DNA from: an uncultured Rickettsiales bacterium
GTDB taxonomy: Bacteria > Pseudomonadota > Alphaproteobacteria > Rickettsiales > UBA1997
Assembly: GCA_934725005.1 (NCBI GenBank)
Contig: CAKVBE010000077.1
Span: forward strand, 1 to 5,365
Length of the DNA: 5,365 nucleotides
Reading direction: 5' to 3'
The notes under the pieces: model-generated
Database searches by the model: none
What the model was told of the DNA's origin: nothing
Seen by the model: the letters and a program-made list of their open reading frames with translations, nothing else
Shown here: positions 1 through 5,365 of the stretch, piece after piece
How positions within the stretch are numbered: the stretch's first letter is position 1
Layout: each line of letters begins with the position of its first letter
Position numbers and translations under genes: made by a program

Positions 1-1
1 T

Positions 2-945
2 TTCGAATATAAACATAGTCGTCGATACAATTTTATAAGACCTTATTTTTATGTGAATGATTCGCTAAATAGGTTCGTTATTTCAACTGTTTCTGGTAGT
101 GATTATTTGGCTCACTATGCAAGTATGCTTAGTTTTATATTGACCTACTTTAGTTATCAAACACAAATAATTGTAAGAAGATATAAAATGCAAGAAAGTA
201 AAATTGCCTTAATAACAGGTTTAGGCAACAATTTTGTAAAAAGTGATGATATTGTTGTGATAGGTTCCGTTGACAGAATTTTTGATTATTTTATGACAAA
301 CGTGAATTGTATTTTTTGGGTAGTTTTGATAATAGATACTATACTTCTAACAAATTTAAGATTGGTAATAATATCGTTAATCTCATTGGTGTTAAATATA
401 GTTTTTGGGGAGATATTAGTTCAAAATTGGTATATCGATTTTGTTCACTTGGAGCCAAGGAGATTGTGTATATTTCAAAGCTTGGTACATTAACAAACGT
501 TAATGATATTTATAGTAAAGTATTTATACCAAGTGAAACGTTTTTTATGCGAGGTAAAGAAATTGTATATTCAAATGAAAATATAAACAAAGAGTTTCTT
601 TCAATGTATGATAACATTTCTACCGGCCCTCATCTTTCTGTTTCAACAATATTAGAAGAGAATACAGTGCAAAAATGTGTTGCTCAAAAGTTAAAAATAA
701 ATTCAATCGATAATGAAATTTCACAGATTGCTAATACAATAGATAATTTTAATAAGTTAAATTCAACAAATATCGGGTACACATCTTTACATTTTGCTAC
801 TGATTATTTAAAATCGAGAAATGAATTAGACAAGCAGGTTGAGTTAAACCTAAGTAATAATAGATGTGAATTAGCCAAAAGTTGCAAAGAAGTTGTGACA
901 AAAAAGATTGTATCATTATTATTAGAATACTTATTAATGAAATAA
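2..945 (+). pseudogene. Frameshifted, 5'-truncated gene resembling the nucleoside phosphorylase superfamily
   Basis: The reading frame is already open at the left edge, so the true start lies upstream of the window. Codons run from base 2 (FEYKHSRRYNF...) to about base 311-320. The coherent protein then continues one frame over (SFDNRYYTSNKFKIGNN...) to TAA at 943-945, about 314 codons in all. The switch fits the loss of one base, perhaps in the run of six T at 312-317. Past the switch, the original frame becomes a hydrophobic run typical of out-of-frame AT-rich DNA and stops at 493. The second half has a G-A-K-E-I-V-Y-I-S-K-L-G-T-L stretch followed by V-F-I-P-S, then T-G-P-H-L-S-V and N-S-I-D-N-E-I (the SIDNEI part at 703-720). 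This order recalls purine/uridine phosphorylase-fold proteins: Gly-rich loop, substrate-site region, then an acidic motif. The family call is recognition only and tentative. The frameshift is better supported. A sequencing indel in the homopolymer is the main alternative. Confidence 0.55.
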
Positions 946-955
946 TAGTTAAAAA

Positions 956-1411
956 ATGTCAAAAGAAAGATTTAAAGTTGTTCCAGCTGTATATTTAATA
1001 GTTAAAAATGACAATAAAATTTTGTTATCATTAAGAGAAAATACAGGATATATGGACGGTTATTATAGTTTAGTTGCCGGACATGTGGATGGAAATGAAC
1101 CTGCAAGATTTGCTTGCATAAGAGAAGCAAATGAAGAAGCTGGTATGAACTTAAAAATGAATGATTTAAAGCCTAGTTGTATAATGCATAGACTAACACC
1201 AGAAAGAGAATGTATAGATATATTTTTTATTATAGAGAATTATAATGGAAATCTTAAGAATATGGAACCAAATAAATGTGGTGGTTTAGAATATTTTGAT
1301 GTAGATAATTTACCAAACAATCTGATAGACTATGTAAAAGTTGGTATCGAAAATTCACTAAGCGGTAAATTTTATTGTGAATACGGTTTTGAGCAAAATT
1401 ATAATTTGTAA
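956..1411 (+). CDS. Nudix (MutT-type) hydrolase
   Basis: This 151-residue protein carries a complete Nudix box at residues 42-64: G42, E48, R56-E57, E60-E61 and G63 fit the pattern GX5EX7REUXEEXGU, with Ala58 at the first hydrophobic position. Nudix enzymes are cytosolic and hydrolyse nucleoside diphosphates linked to another group, using Mg2+ held by the glutamates of the REUXEE helix. The N-terminal strand (VVPAVYLIVKNDNKILLSLR) and the G-Y-Y-S-L-V-A-G-H-V-D approach to the box are typical of the family, as is the length. The substrate cannot be told from sequence; the small size suggests a housecleaning or nucleotide-sugar type. ATG at 956 is the first start after the upstream stop, 10 nt away, and is preceded only by an A-run with no Shine-Dalgarno motif. 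It is the only intact gene of the left cluster, between a frameshifted gene and a dehydrogenase remnant. Confidence 0.9.
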   Translation: MSKERFKVVPAVYLIVKNDNKILLSLRENTGYMDGYYSLVAGHVDGNEPARFACIREANEEAGMNLKMNDLKPSCIMHRLTPERECIDIFFIIENYNGNLKNMEPNKCGGLEYFDVDNLPNNLIDYVKVGIENSLSGKFYCEYGFEQNYNL

Positions 1412-1804
1412 TATAAAAATCGTTTAATTACCGGAGCTAGTCGCGGTTTAGGATTGGAAATAGCTAAGCAAGAATTACATAAATGAAGTTTTGTAATTGC
1501 CACATATAGAACCTTTAGTAAAGATCTATCTATTTTAAAAAGCAAATATGGTGATCATATAAAAATTATAAGAATGGATATTGATGATAGTAATTCAGTA
1601 GCGGCTGCGTCAAGTGAAGTTAGCAAAATTGTTGATAGAATGGATATTATCTATAATAATGCAGGTGTTCTGAATAAAGGTCATAAAAATATTTTTAAGA
1701 ATATAATTTTTGATGATTCAGTATTGAACATAGTAAATACAAACTCATTTGGCTTTATTAGAGTTATACAAGGGTTCTATAATTTCATAAAAGTGCCAGC
1801 TTAA
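1412..1804 (+). pseudogene. Remnant of a short-chain dehydrogenase/reductase (SDR)
   Basis: The frame directly after the Nudix stop reads YKNRLITGASRGLGLEIA. It contains the SDR cofactor-binding motif TGxxxGxG (TGASRGLG, 1430-1453), later RMDIDD, the NNAG motif (1655-1666) and the structural Asn in NTNSFG (1736-1753). These are the N-terminal Rossmann parts of a classical SDR, an NAD(P)H-dependent oxidoreductase. Three lesions mark it as dead. No start codon precedes the motif, because TAT-AAA-AAT stands where ATG would be expected. A TGA stop interrupts it at 1484-1486, between helix 1 and strand 2. The frame ends at TAA 1802-1804 before the catalytic Ser and YxxxK, leaving about 130 codons where the family usually has 230 or more. 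I could not find the missing 3' part downstream in any frame. An internal ATG at 1574 could open a 76-codon peptide, but that would lack the glycine motif. The frame matches that of the Nudix gene, so it was probably its close downstream neighbour. Confidence 0.85.
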
Positions 1805-2054
1805 TTAGTTAAAATTATCTGTAAAGACTCAAATTTTAATAAAAAATAAATATTTTTACACAAATAATTAAGAAAAACTATTACTGAGTCCTTTCCATCC
1901 TTGTACTAATGTTCGGTTAAAACTTTATAAAATGATGATAGTTTATTTTTTATAATAAGATTCAATTAATATTCAATAATATTAAAATAATTATTATTTA
2001 TTACTCAATATTTTATTCATAATTATACTGTTAACTGGTCAAAAACTATTATTA
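1805..2054. other. AT-rich intergenic stretch without a recognisable gene
   Basis: About 250 very AT-rich bases follow the dehydrogenase remnant. I see no open frame with credible protein content, no tRNA-like fold and no continuation of the dehydrogenase. The only resemblance is a 14-base piece at 1890-1903 (CCTTTCCATCCTTG), which matches the start of repeat element C (2058-2072) except for one missing C. It may be a decayed repeat fragment or chance. Confidence 0.5.
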
Positions 2055-2207
2055 AAACCTTTCCCATCCTTGAAGGGAAAACAAGGACCAGGGGATGGAA
2101 GCTTGCTTACAATCACAAGCGAATGACTGAAAGCCCGAGCAGTGGTCCAAAGTTTCCGGAACGAAGTGGAGAAATGTCGGCAGAGTTGACAAAGGGGAAC
2201 TAAAATT
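2055..2207 (+). repeat. REP-like element, copy C, enlarged by ~95 nt
   Basis: The two ends match the shorter element D. The left end has stem TTTCCC (2060-2065) pairing with GGGAAA (2075-2080). The right end has TGTC (2175-2178) pairing with GACA (2188-2191), followed by AAGGGGAACT, as D has TGTCC/GGACA followed by AAGGGGAGCT. Between these halves lie about 95 extra bases (2081-2174) that D lacks. They contain their own pairings, GGACCA (2085-2090) with TGGTCC (2143-2148) enclosing GCTTG with CAAGC (2101-2120). The extra part could be an insertion, or C could be a longer parent form from which the short copies derive. An open frame on the minus strand across this element looks like a by-product of the palindromes. 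Confidence 0.55.
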
Positions 2208-2257
2208 AGGAAACAAATTAAAAATAAAATTAAAAAATGATAGTTTTCACAATACAC

Positions 2258-2309
2258 AAGCACCCTATCGCCCTTTTAGGGCACTTTCCCTCAAAAAAGG
2301 AAAGGATTT
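2258..2309 (-). repeat. REP-like two-hairpin element, copy A
   Basis: Read on the minus strand, this 52-nt element starts AAATCCTTTCC and ends AGGGTGCTT. It aligns with copy D base by base apart from small gaps. It folds into two hairpins: CTTTCC (2284-2289) with GGAAAG (2299-2304), and GCCCT (2270-2274) with AGGGC (2278-2282) around a 3-nt loop. It is separated by 20 nt from D, which lies in the opposite orientation, and a close copy (B) begins exactly 155 nt further on. Confidence 0.75.
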
Positions 2310-2329
2310 AGAGAATAACAATCCTTAAA

Positions 2330-2381
2330 AAATCTTTCCCCTTTTTGAGGGGAAAATGTCCGAAGGACAAAAGGGGAGCTT
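2330..2381 (+). repeat. REP-like two-hairpin element, copy D
   Basis: This is the clearest plus-strand copy, also 52 nt. Hairpin 1 pairs TTTCCCCT (2335-2342) with AGGGGAAA (2348-2355). Hairpin 2 pairs TGTCC (2357-2361) with GGACA (2365-2369) around a GAA loop. A purine tail, AAAGGGGAGCTT, closes the element. It is the inverted partner of copy A across a 20-nt spacer. Its second hairpin (TGTCC/GGACA) differs from that of A and B (GCCCT/AGGGC in plus-strand reading) but remains paired. Confidence 0.75.
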
Positions 2382-2412
2382 AAATCAGATAATAAAAGTT
2401 CAAATAATTCAC

Positions 2413-2464
2413 AAGCACCCTATCGCCCTTTCAGGGCACTTCCCCGCAAAGCAGGGAAGGATTT
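2413..2464 (-). repeat. REP-like two-hairpin element, copy B
   Basis: This is a 52-nt near-copy of A at an offset of exactly 155 nt. Hairpins are CTTCCC (2439-2444) with GGGAAG (2454-2459), and GCCCT (2425-2429) with AGGGC (2433-2437). Relative to A, one stem pair has changed on both sides (T-A in A, C-G in B), so the fold is kept. The shared run before the hairpins (CACAAGCACCCTATCGCCCT) is identical in A and B. Confidence 0.75.
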
Positions 2465-2484
2465 GGAGAATGATGACTATTGAA

Positions 2485-2523
2485 AAATCTTTTCCATTTT
2501 TGAAAGGAATCGAGGATCTGTGA
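2485..2523 (+). repeat. REP-like element, copy E, decayed and interrupted
   Basis: It starts AAATCTTTTCC exactly 155 nt after the start of D and 20 nt after B, so B/E repeats the layout of A/D. The first hairpin is weakened (TTCC 2492-2495 with GGAA 2506-2509), and the second hairpin seen in D is not recognisable. Hairpin H1 begins at 2524, where the second half should be. A D-like tail (GAACTTAATTT, 2561-2571, against GAGCTTAAATC in D) appears beyond H1, which suggests that H1 interrupts this copy. That part is inference from a short match. Confidence 0.5.
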
Positions 2524-2549
2524 GGTACGGGATCTCCGAATCCCGTACC
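2524..2549 (+). repeat. 26-nt perfect hairpin H1 of a second repeat family
   Basis: A 10-bp perfect stem, GGTACGGGAT (2524-2533) with ATCCCGTACC (2540-2549), surrounds the 6-nt loop CTCCGA. The central 14 bases, GGATCTCCGAATCC, are identical to the reverse complement of the centre of H2 (2623-2636). It resembles a tRNA T-arm and 3' end at first glance (CGAATCC...CCA), but no other tRNA arms are present. The sequence after it is T-rich (2567-2590) but 18 or more bases away, so a terminator role on the plus strand is possible but weak. Confidence 0.75.
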
Positions 2550-2615
2550 AACTGTTTACAGAACTTAATTTTTATTATTTATTATTTTTTTGCTTGAATA
2601 TTATTTGCCAGCATT

Positions 2616-2643
2616 AGGTGTTGGATTCGGAGATCCAACACCT
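2616..2643 (-). repeat. Perfect hairpin H2, inverted relative of H1
   Basis: An 11-bp perfect stem, AGGTGTTGGAT (2616-2626) with ATCCAACACCT (2633-2643), surrounds the loop TCGGAG. On the minus strand the core equals that of H1. Aligned, both fit GGT-NNN-GGATCTCCGAATCC-N'N'N'-ACC, where the three N pairs differ between copies and are complementary within each. It lies downstream of the yidC terminator candidate and could act as a backup terminator, but no U-run follows it on the minus strand. Confidence 0.75.
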
Positions 2644-2651
2644 CGTAAAGA

Positions 2652-2689
2652 ATATTTGACGGAAAAAGTTATAATTTTCCATCAAATAT
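2652..2689 (-). terminator. Probable intrinsic terminator of yidC
   Basis: Arms 2652-2666 and 2675-2689 form a 15-bp stem around an 8-nt loop, with one imperfect pair that becomes a G-U wobble in the minus-strand RNA. It starts 18 nt after the yidC stop codon. The minus strand continues as a moderately U-rich stretch (ATTCTTTACG). On the plus strand the downstream side is A-rich, so it fits termination of yidC only. The short, imperfect U-tract lowers confidence. Confidence 0.55.
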
Positions 2690-2707
2690 AAAAAATCCCA
2701 AAACAAA

Positions 2708-4375
2708 CTAATTCATTTTTCTAACTTTTTCACTATCAACTTTTTTATTAATCCAAAACTGCTGAATGATTGATATAATATTACTAAACAACCAATAAAG
2801 CAAAAGTCCAGTTGGGAACGAGGCAAACATAAATAAAAATATTAGTGGCATATACTTCATGCTTGCAGTCATTGCTTGTGCATTAGGATTTGTTGAATCT
2901 TCATCACCTACATTTTCATTAAGCTTTTGTTGTATATACATGGTTAATGCTGTAAGACATGGCAACAAACCAATTTTTAGTCCAGTATCAAATGGTAACA
3001 GACCGAATAAATTGAATATATTTGTTGGATCTGATGCAGATAAATCTTGAATATAACCAAAAAAACTTGCTTGTCTCATCTCTATTGCAACAACAAAAAC
3101 TTTATATAGGGCAAAGAATACCGGTATCTGTAAAATCATTGGCAAACAACCTGATAATGGATTTACATTATTGTCTTTATATAATTTCATTAATCTTTGA
3201 TTAAGTTCGATTTTATTGTTTTTATATCTTTCTTGTATTCTTGCCATTTCTGGTTGAATTTTTCTCATTCTAGCGACAGACATAAATGATTTTTTTGTAG
3301 ATGGATATAATAACATTTTTACAATCAATGTTAAAATCAAAATTGCCACACCAAAATTACCAACAAGACTATTTATGAATCTTAAAATTAAATATAATGG
3401 TTTTGTTAATATGTATAATGCTCCAAAATCAACCATTCTATCAAATAAAGGAATATTTAATTCTTTTTGATATTCATCAATAATTTTTAATTCTTTAGCA
3501 CCTGTGAATACTTTATTTTTTACACTAAGTGTATTTTTTGCTTCAATTATATTATCATTTTCTGCAATTGATTGAGCTTTATATACATCATTTTCTTTTA
3601 AGAAATTTACTTTTACATTTTGATTTTCTGGTAAAATATTAACTGACCAATATTTATCACTTATTGAGAACCAAGTTGGATTTGAAAATTCTATATTTTT
3701 ACTTTTTAACTTACTTAATTTTACTTCATTAAATTTTTTATTAAAAACACCAGAGATTTTCATAACTGAAAAATTCTTTCTATCAACAACGTAACTTTTT
3801 GAAAGTTGAACATATGGTCTAACCCTTATTTGTTTATCTGTGTTATTTTCAATTATTTGTTCAACGTTTATCATGTATTTATCATCAACTGATAATATAA
3901 CTTTGAATATTATTCCCTCATTATTGTCATACGTAAAAGTTACACTTGAATTCTGATCCAATTTTTCCTTGTCAAAATTCCATACAGTATTTTTTGTTGG
4001 AACCCTAACATCACTTGATAGTATGCCAAAATCAATATAAAAATCTTTGCTTAATAATTGTACAAATTCTTCACTTTTAACTGTTTTTTTGTATTTTTTT
4101 AAATATATATTGTCAAAAACAAGTCCTTTTGTACTTATATCACCAATGATATACTCATTTTCTATTGTAACTATGTTTTCTTTTATATCTAAATTTTGTG
4201 ATTCGTTATTCTTTTCTTCTTCTATTTTTGTAGCTACTTCTTCAACTTTGTTAATTATTTTTCTGTTCTGTTTTTCTACTAATGGTTTTACAACAAAATT
4301 GTTCCAAAGAATAAAAAACAAAATAGAAAAAAATGTTAAAAACAATATTTTTTTTCTTGCTATATTCTTGTCCAT
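2708..4375 (-). CDS. yidC: Membrane protein insertase YidC (Oxa1 family)
   Basis: This 555-residue protein inserts and folds inner-membrane proteins, alone or with the SecYEG translocon. Residues 7-29 form the first membrane segment. A charged, probably helical linker (about 34-60) follows, then the periplasmic beta-type domain found in Gram-negative YidC (about 70-300). The conserved Oxa1/YidC core runs from about 315 to the end, with membrane segments near 339-357, 408-428, 465-483, 508-522 and 523-540. Characteristic motifs are LLYPSTKKSFMSVARMRKIQPEM (355-377), NPLSGCLPMILQIPVFFALYKV (405-426) and PTGLLLYW (521-528). Lys353 sits where E. coli has the groove Arg, so the positive charge is kept. 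The sequence between the third and fourth core segments (DLSASDPTNIFNLFGLLPF) is alphaproteobacterial in style. Length is normal for the family. All Trp codons are TGG and the stop is TAG. ATG at 4375-4373 is preceded by an A-run and no Shine-Dalgarno motif. The usual neighbours (rpmH, rnpA) are not adjacent here. Confidence 0.97.
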   Translation of the reverse strand: MDKNIARKKILFLTFFSILFFILWNNFVVKPLVEKQNRKIINKVEEVATKIEEEKNNESQNLDIKENIVTIENEYIIGDISTKGLVFDNIYLKKYKKTVKSEEFVQLLSKDFYIDFGILSSDVRVPTKNTVWNFDKEKLDQNSSVTFTYDNNEGIIFKVILSVDDKYMINVEQIIENNTDKQIRVRPYVQLSKSYVVDRKNFSVMKISGVFNKKFNEVKLSKLKSKNIEFSNPTWFSISDKYWSVNILPENQNVKVNFLKENDVYKAQSIAENDNIIEAKNTLSVKNKVFTGAKELKIIDEYQKELNIPLFDRMVDFGALYILTKPLYLILRFINSLVGNFGVAILILTLIVKMLLYPSTKKSFMSVARMRKIQPEMARIQERYKNNKIELNQRLMKLYKDNNVNPLSGCLPMILQIPVFFALYKVFVVAIEMRQASFFGYIQDLSASDPTNIFNLFGLLPFDTGLKIGLLPCLTALTMYIQQKLNENVGDEDSTNPNAQAMTASMKYMPLIFLFMFASFPTGLLLYWLFSNIISIIQQFWINKKVDSEKVRKMN

Positions 4376-4439
4376 TTTTTAAATTGGAATGTGTAATTAA
4401 TAATTAAGATTAACATAAGTCTTTTAGTCTAGTTTTAAA
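4376..4439. promoter_or_regulatory. Divergent promoter region of yidC and the carboxypeptidase gene
   Basis: These 64 AT-rich bases separate two divergent start codons, so promoters for both genes must lie here or inside the coding regions. For the plus strand, TTGGAA (4384-4389) and TAAGAT (4405-4410) resemble -35 and -10 boxes with a 15-nt gap, which is short. For the minus strand I cannot choose a box with confidence. Neither start codon has a Shine-Dalgarno motif. Confidence 0.35.
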
Positions 4440-5365
4440 ATGAAAAAAGTAAATACTTTATTGTTCTGTTTTTTTATATCATTTTTATTTAATTTAAAAG
4501 CTAGAGCGTTCGAAAGTGATGCAAAATATGCTATAATCTTAGATTATAACAATTTTGACATTATATATGAAAAAAATTCAAAAGAGATTACAACTCCTTC
4601 ATCAATGACAAAAGTTATGACCGCTTATTTAATTTTTGACCTATTAAGTGAAGGAAAAATAAAACTAACAGATACATTTAAAACTAGCGTTAGAGCGTGG
4701 AGACAAGAGGGTTCACGAATGTTCATAGAGCCCGAAAAAAATGTAAAAATCGAAGATCTATTAAAAGGACTAATAGTTGTTTCCGGAAACGATTCCGCTA
4801 TAGCTTTAGCTGAAGGTAGTTATGGTACCATAGAAAATTTTGTAAATAAAATGAATGAAAAAGCCAAATCATTAGGACTAAAAGATACAAATTTTGTTAA
4901 TCCGACAGGCTTATTTCACAAAAATCATTACATGTCTGTAAATGATATAGCTATTTTAACATACAATTTAATAAAAGATCACAAAGATTATTATGATATG
5001 TTCTTTAACATAAAGGAATTTAAGTATAACGGAATAAATCAAAGAAATAGAAATTGGGTTATAAGCGAATACGAAGGAGCTGATGGTGTAAAAACTGGTC
5101 ATACAGATGCCGGTGGTTATTCATTAATTGGTTCTGCTGAAAAAAATGGACAAAGATTTATAACGGTTGTTAATGGATTAAAAACAGAAAGAGAAAGAAC
5201 CAATGAAACTAAAAAAATGTTAGACTATGCATATTCTTTATATAGTTACATAAGTTTATACAAAAGTGGTGAGATAATCGATAGTCTAAGTGTAAAAGGT
5301 GGAGATAAGAACTTTATAAATGTATATACAAAGGATGATATAGTTTATTCCTTCAGAACCGAAGA
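4440..5365 (+). CDS. dacA: D-alanyl-D-alanine carboxypeptidase (PBP5/DacA type), 3' end outside window
   Basis: The reading frame is open from ATG 4440 to the window edge, giving 308 codons. The enzyme removes the terminal D-Ala from peptidoglycan pentapeptides in the periplasm, limiting cross-linking. Residues 1-23 look like a signal peptide: two Lys, a hydrophobic core, and A-R-A before the likely cleavage site. The three active-site motifs of serine penicillin-binding proteins are present in order: SxxK as S55-M-T-K58, SxN as S115-G-N117, and KTG as K218-T-G220 within GVKTGHTDAGGYSLIGSA. Between them, FVNPTGL and MSVNDIA match the PBP5 family. After VVNGLKTERERTNE the C-terminal PBP5-associated domain begins (about 260 on) and is cut by the edge. 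That edge also hides any C-terminal amphipathic membrane anchor. Family knowledge makes the carboxypeptidase role secure; the exact paralogue (dacA, dacC or dacF) is not certain. It is divergent from yidC and has no Shine-Dalgarno motif. Confidence 0.95.
   Translation, partial: MKKVNTLLFCFFISFLFNLKARAFESDAKYAIILDYNNFDIIYEKNSKEITTPSSMTKVMTAYLIFDLLSEGKIKLTDTFKTSVRAWRQEGSRMFIEPEKNVKIEDLLKGLIVVSGNDSAIALAEGSYGTIENFVNKMNEKAKSLGLKDTNFVNPTGLFHKNHYMSVNDIAILTYNLIKDHKDYYDMFFNIKEFKYNGINQRNRNWVISEYEGADGVKTGHTDAGGYSLIGSAEKNGQRFITVVNGLKTERERTNETKKMLDYAYSLYSYISLYKSGEIIDSLSVKGGDKNFINVYTKDDIVYSFRTE

Noticed and set aside
1574..1804. Independent 76-codon gene starting at the internal ATG
   Set aside because: Its frame continues the dehydrogenase seen upstream of the TGA and would lack the glycine-rich cofactor motif, so it is part of the pseudogene.
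2039..2263. Open frame of 74 codons on the minus strand
   Set aside because: It lies across repeat C, its sequence follows the palindromes, and it shows no domain, signal or gene-like codon use. I regard it as a by-product of the repeat.
2258..2523. Possible CRISPR array
   Set aside because: The copies alternate in orientation, the spacers between members of a pair are similar to each other, and unit length and period do not fit repeats with unique spacers.
2524..2550. tRNA-like 3' end (CGAATCC followed by CCA)
   Set aside because: The stem is a complete self-contained hairpin with a 6-nt loop, and no acceptor 5' strand, D-arm or anticodon arm is present upstream.
2550..2590. Terminator on the plus strand made by H1 and the T-rich stretch after it
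   Set aside because: The T-rich stretch starts about 18 bases after the stem and is interrupted by A residues, so it does not have the geometry of an intrinsic terminator.
4047..4382. Plus-strand open frame of 111 codons opposite the 5' part of yidC
   Set aside because: It is entirely antisense to a well-supported gene, with composition that mirrors the AT-rich coding strand. Shorter frames at 2859-3050 and 3022-3204 were rejected for the same reason.

Overview
The window suggests an AT-rich alphaproteobacterium with a host-associated, reductively evolving genome (Rickettsiales, Holosporales or a similar low-GC lineage). Two conserved envelope genes support this. YidC has the long periplasmic domain of Gram-negative bacteria and an alphaproteobacterial-type core, and the D-Ala-D-Ala carboxypeptidase has the alphaproteobacterial style of KTG region. 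A/T is strongly preferred at third codon positions, Shine-Dalgarno motifs are absent, and two of the five genes are broken. No protein or repeat search was possible, so the lineage is inferred from sequence recognition.

Left part (1-1804, + strand): three genes in the same direction. The first is cut by the window edge and frameshifted near 311-320. Its two halves read as one protein resembling the nucleoside phosphorylase superfamily. Next is an intact Nudix hydrolase of 151 aa. Directly after the Nudix stop, in the same frame, is a remnant short-chain dehydrogenase/reductase with no start codon, an in-frame TGA and no catalytic Ser/Tyr/Lys region. The cluster looks like an accessory nucleotide-metabolism group in decay, with only the Nudix gene still open.

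Middle (1805-2707): about 900 bases without a credible gene, lying between the 3' ends of two converging transcription units. The first ~250 bases are plain AT-rich sequence. The rest is built from short palindromic elements. One family (copies C, A, D, B and E) is a REP-like two-hairpin element of about 52 nt in alternating orientation. The inverted pair A/D is repeated as B/E with an exact 155-nt period. A second family (H1, H2) is a 26-nt perfect hairpin with an invariant 14-nt core and three compensated stem pairs. A likely terminator for yidC follows.

Right part (2708-5365): yidC on the minus strand and a dacA-type carboxypeptidase on the plus strand, transcribed divergently from a 64-nt gap. 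The first inserts and folds inner-membrane proteins; the second is exported and trims peptidoglycan stem peptides. The carboxypeptidase runs off the right edge.

The most unusual content is the repeat region, where both hairpin families show paired substitutions that preserve the stems.
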